Assembly: GCA_031399025.1 (NCBI GenBank)
Contig: JANNOJ010000060.1
Location: 1-37,573, forward strand
Direction of reading: 5' to 3'
DNA from: CBDBZL01 sp031399025
GTDB taxonomy: Bacteria; Pseudomonadota; Alphaproteobacteria; Sphingomonadales; Sphingomonadaceae
Length of the DNA: 37,573 bases
This document shows, in pieces, positions 15,150 through 23,042 of the stretch (its first letter is position 1; every line of letters starts with the position of its first letter). A program made the position numbers and the translations under genes. Under the pieces are notes generated by a model that was not told the DNA's origin, made no database searches, and saw only the letters and a list, made by a program, of their open reading frames with translations.

Positions 15150-15935
15150 ATGCGCATAGCCACCTTCAACATCAACGGCGTGAAGGCCCGCCTGCCGCGC
15201 CTGCTCGAATGGCTCGCCGAGACCCGCCCGGCGGTCGCCTGCCTGCAGGAGATCAAGAGCCAGGACGAGACCTTCCCGGCCGCCGAGTTCGCAAAGATCG
15301 GCTACCACGCCATCTGGCACGGGCAGAAGGGCTTCAACGGCGTCGCCATCCTCACCGACGGCCAAGGGGGTGAGGGGCCGGTGGCCGACCACCGCAAGGG
15401 CCTGCCCGGCGACCCGGCCGACGAGCAATCGCGTCTGATCGAGTGCGATTTCCGAGGGCTTCACATCGTCAACCTGTACCTGCCCAACGGCAACCCCCAG
15501 CCCGGCCCCAAGTTCGACTACAAGCTCGCCTGGATGGAACGGCTGCACGCCCGGTTGCGCGAGCTGCTCGCCAGCGAACAGCCCACCGTGGTGCTGGGCG
15601 ATTTCAACGTCATCCCCGAGGACAAGGACACCTGGTCGGTCCGGGCGATGGAGAACGATGCGCTGATGCAGCCGCAAGCACGCGACGCCTACGCCCGCAT
15701 CCTCGCCGATGGCTGGACCGACGCGCTCGACCTCAACAACCCGGCGGGCGGCGTGTGGACCTTCTGGGACTACCAGGCCGGCGCCTGGCAGCGCGACCAT
15801 GGCTTGCGGATCGATCACATCCTGCTCTCGCCCGAATGCGCCGACCGGATGACCGGCGTGGGCGTCGACAAGGAATATCGCGGGCGGGAGAAGGCCAGCG
15901 ATCATGCGCCGGTGTGGGTGGAACTAAGGGATTAG
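15150..15935 (+). CDS. xth: Exodeoxyribonuclease III / AP endonuclease
   Basis: 261 residues, full length for the ExoIII family. It cleaves DNA at abasic sites and removes 3' blocks in base excision repair. Catalytic features: N8 in TFNING, E34 in CLQEIKS, Y110 in NLYLPNG, D151/N153 in LGDFNV, D222 in RIDHIL, and the D251-H252 pair in SDHAPV. The start MRIATFNING is canonical. Followed after five bases by an inverted-repeat element (15940-16052). Confidence 0.93.
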   Translation: MRIATFNINGVKARLPRLLEWLAETRPAVACLQEIKSQDETFPAAEFAKIGYHAIWHGQKGFNGVAILTDGQGGEGPVADHRKGLPGDPADEQSRLIECDFRGLHIVNLYLPNGNPQPGPKFDYKLAWMERLHARLRELLASEQPTVVLGDFNVIPEDKDTWSVRAMENDALMQPQARDAYARILADGWTDALDLNNPAGGVWTFWDYQAGAWQRDHGLRIDHILLSPECADRMTGVGVDKEYRGREKASDHAPVWVELRD

Positions 15936-15939
15936 GTAT

Positions 15940-16052
15940 CCGGGGGCCATCGCCCCCGGGCGCCCGTTACCGTCGCGGCCCCACCCGGCTCTCGACGCCG
16001 GCGAGCCGCGCGAGGCCCGGCAGTATCGGGGTGCAGGGGCGATGGCCCCTGC
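15940..16052. repeat. MITE-like inverted-repeat element, copy 1
   Basis: A 113-base element fills the convergent gap between xth and the SleB-type gene. Each end is a hairpin: CCGGGGGC-CATC-GCCCCCGG (15940-15959) and GCAGGGGC-GATG-GCCCCTGC (16033-16052). The two ends are also imperfect inverted copies of each other (GGGGCCATCGCCCC followed by a TTACCGTCG or ATACTGCCG block). The same architecture recurs at 24065-24210. It may also stop transcription from both sides. Confidence 0.65.
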
Positions 16053-16055
16053 AAA

Positions 16056-16736
16056 TCACCTATAAAAGATATGCCGGTCGATCGTCGCCCGGGCGATCTT
16101 CCGGTTGGCCCAGCGCGGCCGGACATGATCGGCATGGAAGAACAGCGCATCGCCGACATCGCTCGGCCACAGATCCTGGTGCGCGATCCGCGCCACCCGC
16201 ACGGCGCGCTGCCAGGCGGCCGAGCGCTCGTCGGCTGAAGGGATTTGGCCGCCGCGAACGAAGGAAAATTGCGCGCGCTGGGTTACCACCGAGCAATAAT
16301 CGGCTGGGAAGATGCCCGAAGCGCTGCGGTTCACCACCACCCTGGCCACGGCCAGCTGCCCGGCGAGCGGCTCGCCACGCGCTTCGAAATAGATGGCCTG
16401 CGCCAGGCAGCGCAGGTCACCGGCCAACTCGCCTTCGTGGGGCGTGGCGGCGACCAGGTCGGGCAGGGAGGAGTATTCGCGCGGGCGAATGACGGGTTCC
16501 AGCGGCGTGAAATCCTCCGGCACCTCCTGCACCACCGGCGACGCGACGAAGCGGATCTGGCGTTCGGGGGCAGCGGCGGCCTGGACGCCGGCAGAGACTA
16601 AATCTACGGCGACGATCGGGGGCGGAAGGCCGCCGGAAGTCTGCGCATTGGCGCCGGAACCATCGACGGCGAAAAGGAGGGACAACAGCATTCCAGCCGA
16701 GGCGAACGCCCCGGCACGACGGGCCTTGTGCGACAT
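16056..16736 (-). CDS. SleB-type cell wall hydrolase
   Basis: 226 residues. A signal peptide (about 1-31, ending GANA-Q) directs it to the periplasm. The C-terminal half is a Hydrolase_2 domain: LAQAIYFEARGEPLAGQLAV with the predicted catalytic Glu in FEARGE, then VVVNR, CSVVTQRAQFSF and DALFFHAD. SleB relatives are lytic transglycosylases or amidases acting on peptidoglycan; in non-spore-formers they serve wall remodelling. The region 35-105 is a low-complexity linker. A perfect inverted repeat lies just upstream (16747-16762). Confidence 0.85.
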   Translation of the reverse strand: MSHKARRAGAFASAGMLLSLLFAVDGSGANAQTSGGLPPPIVAVDLVSAGVQAAAAPERQIRFVASPVVQEVPEDFTPLEPVIRPREYSSLPDLVAATPHEGELAGDLRCLAQAIYFEARGEPLAGQLAVARVVVNRSASGIFPADYCSVVTQRAQFSFVRGGQIPSADERSAAWQRAVRVARIAHQDLWPSDVGDALFFHADHVRPRWANRKIARATIDRHIFYR

Positions 16737-16746
16737 CTGCTGGCGA

Positions 16747-16762
16747 TCTCACTGCGGTGAGA
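16747..16762. promoter_or_regulatory. Inverted repeat upstream of the wall hydrolase gene
   Basis: TCTCAC-TGCG-GTGAGA has perfect 6-base arms, starting 11 bases upstream of the hydrolase start codon. It could be an operator or a hairpin in the leader. The remaining bases of the 201-base gap up to 16937 show nothing I can name. Confidence 0.35.
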
Positions 16763-16937
16763 GACCCGGCGCAGGCGTGCGGTAGCGGGCCAATCCGGCG
16801 CGCGATCCGCGATCAACATTCGAGACCTGCCGGTCGCTCCCCGTCTCGCGCAGCCGCATAGGGCGGCCGTGGTGCCGCCGTGATGGCCGGCTGCGCTGAT
16901 GGAAGTGGCGCGGCGATCTACGCCGGGATCCTACAAG

Positions 16938-17291
16938 TCAACCCGATGTTCCCGCACCGGCGATGAACCGTTCCGCGTTCGCGATGTCCAGTTCCACGAT
17001 CCAGAGGTCGGGGTCCTGCTGGCGGCGGCGATCGCAATATTGCGTGAACGCGGCGGGATCGGCGCTGTCCTGCCGCTTGGCGATCGACCAGCCGCGGGTC
17101 CCGTCGGCGCGCGGCATGCGCTCCCAGGCGCGCATATCGGCGCCGTTGTGCGTGCATATCACCAGCAGCGTGCCGGCATCGCGCTCGCCTTTGGCCAGCA
17201 CCGCGGCGAAGCCACCGGCGGCCTGGACCGCGCGCACCATGCCCGAAATCTCGAGATAAGCGGGCAGGCGCTCGTTCATGCCCTCGCTCAT
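16938..17291 (-). CDS. DUF1491 family protein
   Basis: 117 residues, matching DUF1491 of alphaproteobacteria: NERLPAYLEISGMVRAVQ at the start, GTLLVICTHNG, and PDLWIVELDIANAERF near the end. No function is established. The ATG at 17291 overlaps the stop of the thioesterase gene (ATGA), so it is chosen over the in-frame ATG at 17279. It is the last gene of the probable hpf-ptsN-thioesterase-DUF1491 run. Confidence 0.8.
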   Translation of the reverse strand: MSEGMNERLPAYLEISGMVRAVQAAGGFAAVLAKGERDAGTLLVICTHNGADMRAWERMPRADGTRGWSIAKRQDSADPAAFTQYCDRRRQQDPDLWIVELDIANAERFIAGAGTSG

Positions 17292-17788
17292 GCCCCGGCT
17301 TCGCGGGCATCGTAGCCGGGCAGGCTCGACAGGGCGATATGCGAGCGCATGAAAGTGCCCGTGCCGCGGCCGATCACCTCGCCCTCTGCGTCCACCAGCG
17401 TGGCCTCGGCGACGAACACCCGCCGCCGCCCGCTCACCCAGCGGCCTTGCGCCACCACCTCGCCCGCGCGGATCGGCTTGGTGAAGTTCAGGCTGAAGCC
17501 GGTGGTGAGCAGGAAGCGATCGGTCACCAGCGAATTGGCGGCGTAGAAAGCGGCATCGTCGAGCATCTTGAAATAGAGCGTGCCGTGCGCCGCGCCCGCG
17601 GCGTGGTGGGTGCGCTCGTCAACGCTGAAGCGGATGCGCGCGCTGCCCTCGCCGGAGATCTCCAGCGTCGAGGCGAACAGCGCGTTGATCGGCGCGGCGG
17701 CATAGAGCCGCTCGAGCGCCCGGTAATGCGCCGCGGCGCCCGAGGCGACCGCAGCCAGCGCGGGGGATGGCGATGGCGGGTCGGTCAT
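17288..17788 (-). CDS. PaaI-type hotdog-fold thioesterase
   Basis: 166 residues. A single hotdog domain (about 40-155) with the PaaI-like motif HAAGAAHGTLYFKMLDDAAFYAAN, whose helix contains the usual acidic catalytic position, and FTKPIRAGEVVAQGRWV. It probably hydrolyses an acyl-CoA; the substrate is unknown. It lies 46 bases after ptsN and overlaps the DUF1491 gene by four bases. Confidence 0.82.
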   Translation of the reverse strand: MTDPPSPSPALAAVASGAAAHYRALERLYAAAPINALFASTLEISGEGSARIRFSVDERTHHAAGAAHGTLYFKMLDDAAFYAANSLVTDRFLLTTGFSLNFTKPIRAGEVVAQGRWVSGRRRVFVAEATLVDAEGEVIGRGTGTFMRSHIALSSLPGYDAREAGA

Positions 17789-17834
17789 CCGCCGCTGGGC
17801 AAGTGCGCCAGGGACCGCCTCCGCAGCGCCGCAA

Positions 17835-18296
17835 TCAGGCGGCGTTGCGATCGGCGGCGCCGATCAGCAGGGCATAGAGCGCCTCTTCGTGCGGCGCTTC
17901 GGCCAGCGCCGCGCGCACCCGCTCGTCACGCACCAGCCGCGAGATCGCCGCCAGCGCGTGGAGATGGGCCGCGCCGCTGTTCTCGGGCGAAAGCAGGCCG
18001 AACACGAGATCCACCGGCATGCCGTCGGCGGCGGCGAAGGCCACCGGGCGACGCAGGCGCAGCACCGCACAGACCGGACGCGGGACGGCGGGGAACCGCG
18101 CATGCGGGATCGCCACTCCCCGGCCGAAGCCGGTGCTGCCCAACGCCTCGCGCTCCTCGAGTCGCTCGAGCACCAGCGCAGCATCAAGACCGTGCGCGCG
18201 GGCGAGCACGTCGGCCAGCGCCCGCAGGATGGCGGGCTTGTCGCTCGCCTCGACGATGGCCACCGATTGCGGGCTGACGAAAAACAGGGGGTTCAT
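17835..18296 (-). CDS. ptsN: PTS EIIA-Ntr family protein (PtsN)
   Basis: 153 residues, PTS_EIIA type 2 domain. The phosphorylatable His is H65 in GFGRGVAIPHAR; LEEREALGSTGFG and VDLVFGLLSPENSGAAHLHALA are the other conserved blocks. It acts in the nitrogen PTS phosphorelay (EI-Ntr, NPr, EIIA-Ntr) regulating potassium, nitrogen and stress metabolism rather than sugar import. I use the ATG at 18296; one at 18311 adds MKPDP, and neither has a strong ribosome-binding site. It follows hpf, a conserved neighbour in many proteobacteria (rpoN-hpf-ptsN), though rpoN is not here. Confidence 0.85.
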   Translation of the reverse strand: MNPLFFVSPQSVAIVEASDKPAILRALADVLARAHGLDAALVLERLEEREALGSTGFGRGVAIPHARFPAVPRPVCAVLRLRRPVAFAAADGMPVDLVFGLLSPENSGAAHLHALAAISRLVRDERVRAALAEAPHEEALYALLIGAADRNAA

Positions 18297-18426
18297 GGGA
18301 TCAGGCTTCATTGTCGGGGCGCCAGGGCAATAGGCGCAAATCGGCGCCAAATTGGGGCAAGCATGACAGGCCGCCATTCGCCGCGGCACTGTACCATTAC
18401 AGGACGCTTAGCCGGGGCCACCGGGT

Positions 18427-18996
18427 TCAGGACGGCTCCACCCAGCCGATCGACCCGTCGTTGCGACGGTAGACCATGTTGTGCCGGCCGGTGCCCGCGT
18501 TCTTGAAGAACAGCGCGTTGGTGTGGCGCAGATCGAGCATCATCACCGCGTCGGACACGCTGACCTCGGGGATGTCGACGCGGGTCTCGGCGATGACCGG
18601 CGGCGCTTCGGGGGGCTCGTCGTCCGATTCAGGCGGGTGGGTGACTGCGAAGATGGTGTAGGCCGCCTCTTCCTCGCGCGCGGCGTGAGCCGCCTGTTGG
18701 GAGCGGTCCGTCAGCCGCCGCTTGTAGCGGCGCAGCTGCTTCTCGATCTTGTCGGCCGCCTGGTCGAAGGCGAGGTGCGCATCGGGCGCCTGGCCGTGGC
18801 TCTTGAGGATCAGGCCGTGGTTCACATGCAGCACGATGTCGCAGGCGAAGGCGCTCGCCGGGGCCTTGCCGAAGGTCACCGTCGAGGAGAGCGCGCGGCT
18901 GAAATGCTTGTCGACGATGGTGGTGAGCCGGCTCCCCGCATGGTCCTGCAGGGCCGAGCCGGTATTCACCTGATGGCCGGATACCCGAATGTCCAT
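18427..18996 (-). CDS. hpf: Long-form ribosome hibernation promoting factor
   Basis: 189 residues. N-terminal S30AE/HPF domain (1-105) from MDIRVSGHQVNTGSALQDH to DKIEKQLRRYKRRL, a charged linker (about 106-135), and a C-terminal dimerisation domain (about 137-189) with SVSDAVMMLDLRHTNALFFKNAG and NMVYRRNDGSIGWVEP. The long form both binds the 30S decoding region and dimerises ribosomes to 100S particles in stationary phase. AAGGAG 8 bases before the ATG is a strong ribosome-binding site. First gene of a probable operon with ptsN. Confidence 0.92.
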   Translation of the reverse strand: MDIRVSGHQVNTGSALQDHAGSRLTTIVDKHFSRALSSTVTFGKAPASAFACDIVLHVNHGLILKSHGQAPDAHLAFDQAADKIEKQLRRYKRRLTDRSQQAAHAAREEEAAYTIFAVTHPPESDDEPPEAPPVIAETRVDIPEVSVSDAVMMLDLRHTNALFFKNAGTGRHNMVYRRNDGSIGWVEPS

Positions 18997-19033
18997 TGGC
19001 GCTGTCTCCTTTTCTTTATCGTTGTCGCCCGCG

Positions 19034-19052
19034 CCGGCACCCTCGGTGCCGG
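19034..19052. terminator. GC-rich hairpin between dnaQ and hpf
   Basis: CCGGCACC-CTC-GGTGCCGG: an 8-base perfect stem with a 3-base loop in the 75 bases between the dnaQ stop and the hpf start. It may attenuate read-through from dnaQ or shape the hpf leader. No U-tract follows on the minus strand. Confidence 0.4.
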
Positions 19053-19071
19053 GCGCCGGTCGTGCGCGGCA

Positions 19072-19755
19072 TCAGCCTGCCCAGGCGCCGATGTTCAACG
19101 ATTGGAGGAAGGCTTGGTGCCGGGCAAGCTCCTCGATGCTCGCCGCATGCGGGCGCGGGGCGCGGAACTCGCCGGTGCGCGGCCGGAACTGCGGCACCGC
19201 CGCGAGGCCCGAGCCCGCCTCGGCGGCAAGGTCGAAGCCGATCTGCCGCCCCCCCAGCAGCTCGATATAGACCTGCGCCAGCAATTCGGCATCGAGCAGC
19301 GCGCCGTGCAGCACCCGATGCGAGCGGTCGATGCCGTAGCGGGTGCACAGCGCGTCGAGCGAATGCTTGGCACCGGGATGCCGCTTGCGGGCGAGCACCA
19401 CCGTATCGACCATCCGGGTGGGGCACACATCGGGATGGCCGCATAGCCCGAGCTCGTGGTTGAGGAAGGCGAAGTCGAACTGGGCATTGTGCGCCACCAG
19501 ATGCGAGTCGGCGATGAACTCGAGCAGCTCGAGCGCCCGGTCGGCGAAGCGCGGCTTGTCGGCGAGGAAGCTGGCGGACAGGCCGTGGACCCGCTCGGCC
19601 TCGGCCGGCATGTCGCGCCCGGGGTTGAAATAGGCATGGAACCGCCGCCCGGTGGGCATCCGGCCGACCACCTCGATGCAGCCGATCTCGACCATGCGAT
19701 CGCCCGAGCGCGGGTCGAGGCCGGTGGTTTCGGTATCGAACACGATCTCGCGCAT
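19072..19755 (-). CDS. dnaQ: DNA polymerase III epsilon subunit
   Basis: 227 residues, 3'-5' proofreading exonuclease. Exo motifs: VFDTETTGLD (D7, E9) at the start, AHNAQFDFAFLNHE in the middle and the final H-x5-D in HGALLDAELLAQVY. The remaining C-terminal 50 residues, which include FRPRTGEFRAPRPHAASIEEL, correspond to the part that binds the polymerase subunit. It lies at the end of the maf-aroE-coaE-dnaQ run, as near the Caulobacter origin. Confidence 0.93.
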   Translation of the reverse strand: MREIVFDTETTGLDPRSGDRMVEIGCIEVVGRMPTGRRFHAYFNPGRDMPAEAERVHGLSASFLADKPRFADRALELLEFIADSHLVAHNAQFDFAFLNHELGLCGHPDVCPTRMVDTVVLARKRHPGAKHSLDALCTRYGIDRSHRVLHGALLDAELLAQVYIELLGGRQIGFDLAAEAGSGLAAVPQFRPRTGEFRAPRPHAASIEELARHQAFLQSLNIGAWAG

Positions 19756-19813
19756 GGCGGCCGATTATCGGCCGATGCGCGGTGGTGGCAAGGGGGGGCG
19801 CCCAATGGGCGAG

Positions 19814-20404
19814 TCAGCCGGCGAGCTTGTCCACCAGCGCGGCCACCCGGCGCTGCGTCTCGGCGCGGGGAAGGCCGGTGTCGATCACGTGGTCGGCGCG
19901 GGCGCGCTTTTGGTCATCCGGCAGCTGCAAGGCGAGGATCTGCGCGAAGCGTTCGGGCGTCATGCCGGGGCGGGCGAGCACACGGGCGCGCTGAGTCTCG
20001 GGCTGAGCGGAGACGACCACGATTTGGTCCACCTCCTCGGCGGCGCCGGTTTCGAACAGCAGGGGGAGGTCGACCACCACCAGCGGCGTGGCGGCATGTG
20101 CGCGCAGGAAGGCCGCCCGCGCCGCGCGCACCGCGGGGTGGACGATGCCCTCCAGCCGGGCGAGGGCCGGCGGATTGTCGAACACCGCCGCGGCGAGTTT
20201 CTCGCGGGCGACCCCGGCTGGCCCGGTGGTGCCGGGGAAGGCCGCCTCGATGGCAGCGACCAGCGCGCCGCCGGGGCCCTGCAGGCTGCGCACCACCGCA
20301 TCGGCGTCGAACACCGGCACGCCGAGCTCGGCAAACATGCCCGCCACGGTGGACTTGCCCATGCCGATCGAGCCGGTGAGGCCCAGGACGAGCGGGCGGG
20401 TCAC
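19814..20404 (-). CDS. coaE: Dephospho-CoA kinase
   Basis: 196 residues. The P-loop GLTGSIGMGKST lies at 8-19; FDADAVVRSL and VVDLPLLFETG are the substrate-site blocks; QKRARADHVIDTG is the family C-terminal motif. It performs the last step of coenzyme A synthesis. The start is a GTG at 20404 whose GTGA overlaps the aroE stop, so translation is coupled to aroE. Confidence 0.93.
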   Translation of the reverse strand: MTRPLVLGLTGSIGMGKSTVAGMFAELGVPVFDADAVVRSLQGPGGALVAAIEAAFPGTTGPAGVAREKLAAAVFDNPPALARLEGIVHPAVRAARAAFLRAHAATPLVVVDLPLLFETGAAEEVDQIVVVSAQPETQRARVLARPGMTPERFAQILALQLPDDQKRARADHVIDTGLPRAETQRRVAALVDKLAG

Positions 20405-21261
20405 GCGGTGAGCAGCGCCCGCAGCTCGACATCACCCGGCTCGCGCGGCGGCGGCTGGCCGAAGAATTTCTCGAACGCCGCGGCGGCCTGGCCGATCAGC
20501 ATGGCAAGCCCGTCGATGGTGGTGAAGCCGGCCGCGCGCGCCGCCTGCAGGAAGGGCGTGTCGAGCGGATGCGTGACGATGTCGTAAGTTACGCTCCCGG
20601 GCGGAAAATGGCTGAGGGCAACTTCCAGCGGCGGGTGCCCGGCCATCCCGAGCGGACTGGCGTTGACCACCAGGTCGAGGCAGCCCGCGCGGTCATCGAA
20701 CGCGAAGTCGGTAGGTGCGGCGAAATGCGCCAGATCGACCCCATGGTGCTCGCCACCCAGGCCCAGCTCTTCGACGATCGTGCGCGCCTTGTCCGGATCG
20801 CGCCCGGCGAGCACGATGGTCAGGTGCTCGCGGGCCAAAGCGGCGACGATCGCCCGAGCCGCGCCGCCGGTGCCGAAGACACGGGCCATGCGGAACAAGT
20901 GGCGCTTGGCAAGCCACGGCCGCAACGGCTCGATAAAACCGGCGGCATCCGTGTTGTAACCGTTCAACGAACCGGTCGCCTTCGGCACGACCGTGTTCAC
21001 CGCGCCAATTTCCTCAGCCAGCGGATCGAGATGACCCAGGTGCGGCACGATCGCCTGCTTGTGCGGCATGGTGACGTTGCAGCCGCGCCAGTCGGGGTCG
21101 TCTCGGCGGCGGGCGAGATAGGCGGCCAGCGCGTCGCCGGGCACATGGCAGGCGCGGTACTCGGCCTCGATCCCCGCCTTCTCCAGCCAAAAATTGTGAA
21201 TCGCGGGCGATTTGCTCTGCGCGATCGGGTCGCCGATCACCTCGGCATACGGGACCGTCAA
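20401..21261 (-). CDS. aroE: Shikimate dehydrogenase, TTG start
   Basis: 286 residues. Reduces 3-dehydroshikimate to shikimate with NADPH. N-terminal substrate motif VIGDPIAQSKSP, catalytic Lys in NVTMPHK, the paired Asp in NGYNTDAAGF, NADP-binding FGTGGAARAI and C-terminal DGLAMLIGQAA are all present. The family N-terminus (PYAEVIGDP) has no in-frame ATG; the TTG at 21261 is the best start. It overlaps the maf stop as TTGA, and GAGGAA lies about 9 bases upstream. The 3' end overlaps coaE (GTGA). Confidence 0.92.
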   Translation of the reverse strand: MTVPYAEVIGDPIAQSKSPAIHNFWLEKAGIEAEYRACHVPGDALAAYLARRRDDPDWRGCNVTMPHKQAIVPHLGHLDPLAEEIGAVNTVVPKATGSLNGYNTDAAGFIEPLRPWLAKRHLFRMARVFGTGGAARAIVAALAREHLTIVLAGRDPDKARTIVEELGLGGEHHGVDLAHFAAPTDFAFDDRAGCLDLVVNASPLGMAGHPPLEVALSHFPPGSVTYDIVTHPLDTPFLQAARAAGFTTIDGLAMLIGQAAAAFEKFFGQPPPREPGDVELRALLTA

Positions 21262-21836
21262 GCCGGCAGTTCCTCGAGCACGCGCAGCGCCGCCAGCACC
21301 GCGAGCAGCGGCATGCCGAGCACGGTGAACATGTCGCCCTCGATGCTGTCGAACAGCTGCGGCCCCAGCGCCTCGATCCGGAACACGCCGACGCATTGGC
21401 TCACCTCGGGCCATTCGGCGGTGAGGTAGCGCTCGATGAAATCGTCCGACAGCACCCGCACGCCCAGCACCGCGCGGGCCACGTGGCCCCAGCGCAGCTG
21501 GCCGCCGATGGCGATGGCGGCGGCCGAATCGAGCAGCATCGTCTTGCCGGAGAAGAACCGCAGGTGCGCCGCGGCCTGCTTGCGGTTGGCCGGCTTGTCG
21601 AACCGGCGCCCCTCGACCGAAACCACCGAATCGCTGCCGAGCACCAGGCTGGCGCCGCCCGCCACCGACAGCGCCTTGGCCTCGGCCAAAGCACGAGCGA
21701 CGCCGGCCGGATCGCCCGCGCCCAGGCGCGCCTCGAGCGCGCGCTCGTCGATGGCCGGCGAGCGGACCTCGAACGCCACGCCGGCCGCCGCCAGCATGGC
21801 CCGCCGCGAGGCGGATTTGGAGGCCAGGATAATCAT
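21258..21836 (-). CDS. maf: Maf-type nucleoside triphosphate pyrophosphatase
   Basis: 192 residues. N-terminal SKSASRRAML phosphate-binding motif (about 6-15), the acidic pair in VLGSDSVVSV, and the GRRFDKPANRKQAAAHL segment mark the Maf/HAM1-like fold. It hydrolyses canonical or modified nucleoside triphosphates to monophosphates. The exact specificity (dTTP/UTP versus m7GTP) is not clear. It begins 36 bases after ppsR and overlaps aroE. Confidence 0.9.
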   Translation of the reverse strand: MIILASKSASRRAMLAAAGVAFEVRSPAIDERALEARLGAGDPAGVARALAEAKALSVAGGASLVLGSDSVVSVEGRRFDKPANRKQAAAHLRFFSGKTMLLDSAAAIAIGGQLRWGHVARAVLGVRVLSDDFIERYLTAEWPEVSQCVGVFRIEALGPQLFDSIEGDMFTVLGMPLLAVLAALRVLEELPA

Positions 21837-21872
21837 CGGGGCTCAATCACCATCTGGGTTGCTGCGGCAGGA

Positions 21873-22718
21873 TCATATCGGTTTGGGGCCAGCGGCCAAG
21901 GGCTCGTGCCGGGTGTTGCGTTCATTGTGCAGCTTGATGATCGCCGCGGCGGTCTCCTCGATCGAGCGGCGGCTGACATCGATCACCGGCCAGCCGTTGT
22001 CGGCGAACAGGCGGCGGGCGAAGGCGACCTCCTTTTCCACCTTGTCCTCATCGACATAGGCGGTCTCGGTGGTTTCGTTGAGCGACAGCAGCCGGTTGCG
22101 GCGGATCTCCACCAACCGCTTGGGGGCGGTGGTCAGCCCCACCACCAGCGGCCCCTTGAGCTCGAACAGCAGCGGGGGCGGCGGGCTCTCGATCACCAGC
22201 GGGAAGTTGGCCACCTTGAAACCGCGATTGGCGAGGTAGATGCTGGTGGGCGTCTTGGAGGTGCGCGAGACGCCGGCCAGGACGATGTCCGCCTCCTCCC
22301 AGCGGTCCCAGTTGAGGCCGTCATCATGCGCAATGGTGAACTGGATGGCGTCGACGCGGGCGAAATAGGCCTCGTCCATCACATGCCGCGCGCCGGGGCG
22401 GCCGTGCGCCTGCTGGCCGAGCCGCTCCTCGAGCGCGGCGACCACCGTGTCGAGCGCGGGCACGTGCGGCAGGCCGAGCAGTCGGCAGCGCTCTTCCAGG
22501 TGCAGCCGGGTCGCCTCGTTGGTCATGGTGTAGAGCACCAGGCCGGGCGAGGCCGAGAACTCGTCGAGGATCCGGTCGAGATGCTGCTGCGAGCGCACCA
22601 TCGGCCAGAAATGGCGGGTGACCTGGGCATCATCGAACTGCGCCAGCGCCGCCTTGGCGATCATCTCCAGCGTCTCGCCGGTCGAATCCGAGAGGAGGTG
22701 GAGATGCAGGCGGGCCAT
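21873..22718 (-). CDS. ppsR: PEP synthase/pyruvate phosphate dikinase regulatory protein
   Basis: 281 residues, DUF299 family: a bifunctional ADP-dependent kinase/pyrophosphorylase that switches PEP synthase or pyruvate phosphate dikinase off and on. LHLLSDSTGETL opens the protein; the P-loop-like GVSRTSKTPTSIYLA and the end segment WPVIDVSRRSIEETAA are typical. I use the ATG at 22718 because family homology begins at ARLHLHLLSD; the upstream open frame is not conserved-looking. The corresponding gene in Caulobacter is the first on one side of the origin, supporting the origin call here. Confidence 0.9.
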   Translation of the reverse strand: MARLHLHLLSDSTGETLEMIAKAALAQFDDAQVTRHFWPMVRSQQHLDRILDEFSASPGLVLYTMTNEATRLHLEERCRLLGLPHVPALDTVVAALEERLGQQAHGRPGARHVMDEAYFARVDAIQFTIAHDDGLNWDRWEEADIVLAGVSRTSKTPTSIYLANRGFKVANFPLVIESPPPPLLFELKGPLVVGLTTAPKRLVEIRRNRLLSLNETTETAYVDEDKVEKEVAFARRLFADNGWPVIDVSRRSIEETAAAIIKLHNERNTRHEPLAAGPKPI

Positions 22719-22776
22719 GGGGTCCAGTGTCGGGATGGGCTTGTGGACGGGTGCCGGGATAAACCACGGGAGCAAG

Positions 22777-22950
22777 GCGGGGACAAGCCGCGGCCGCGAT
22801 TGCACCCCCGCTACCGGCCCGGCTCACCGCCGATCATGGACAGGCCACCCCGCCTTGCCCGCCGGCTGGTGATTGCGGGGACAAAGTGTGCTTGACTCAA
22901 GCCCTGCCGGGAGTCGATGCGACCCGCCATGCCGGCCGCGCGGGGACAAG
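22777..22950 (+). repeat. Three direct repeats GCGGGGACAA in candidate oriC
   Basis: GCGGGGACAAG at 22777-22787, GCGGGGACAAA at 22875-22885 and GCGGGGACAAG at 22940-22950, all in the same orientation. The reverse complement TTGTCCCCG agrees with 6 of 9 positions of the DnaA box TTATCCACA, so they could be weak DnaA sites or iterons for another initiator-region protein. Confidence 0.55.
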
Positions 22951-22999
22951 GGTGCTGACGATCCGCCAATCCCCACAATCCACAGGCCCAGCAGACTCC

Positions 23000-23036
23000 T
23001 TCAACCTATCATAATTATCTAATTATATTGATTGGA
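23000..23036 (+). promoter_or_regulatory. AT-rich tract: hemE promoter and possible DNA unwinding element
   Basis: About 36 bases that are strongly AT-rich in an otherwise GC-rich region, with AATTAT twice (23013-23018, 23021-23026). TATATT at 23024-23029 can serve as a -10 element for hemE, with TTCAAC at 23000-23005 as a poor -35 (18-base spacing); the transcript would have a leader of only a few bases. The same tract is the natural site for origin melting. Confidence 0.55.
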
Positions 23037-23042
23037 CCCGAC

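Larger units (their letters stand above)
22719..23042. other. Candidate chromosome replication origin (oriC)
   Basis: 324 gene-free bases between divergent ppsR and hemE. The Caulobacter origin occupies the same position beside hemE, and flanking gene order is conserved on both sides. Within it are three direct GCGGGGACAA repeats; DnaA-box-like sites (CAATCCACA at 22976-22984, 7 of 9 to TTATCCACA; weaker CCGTCCACA on the minus strand of 22742-22750; TTATCCCGG on the minus strand of 22754-22762); and an AT-rich tract at 23000-23035 as a likely unwinding element. parS sites, parAB and popZ lie within about 10 kb. No CtrA full site (TTAA-N7-TTAA) is visible. Confidence 0.7.

Noticed and set aside
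18312..18426. Repeated GGCGCC hexamers upstream of ptsN as an operator
   Set aside because: The hexamer is self-complementary and expected to recur in such GC-rich DNA; no larger symmetrical unit is convincing.
23028..23042. Upstream TTG start for hemE adding five residues
   Set aside because: It lies inside the probable -10 region, has no ribosome-binding site, and family homology begins after the ATG at 23043.
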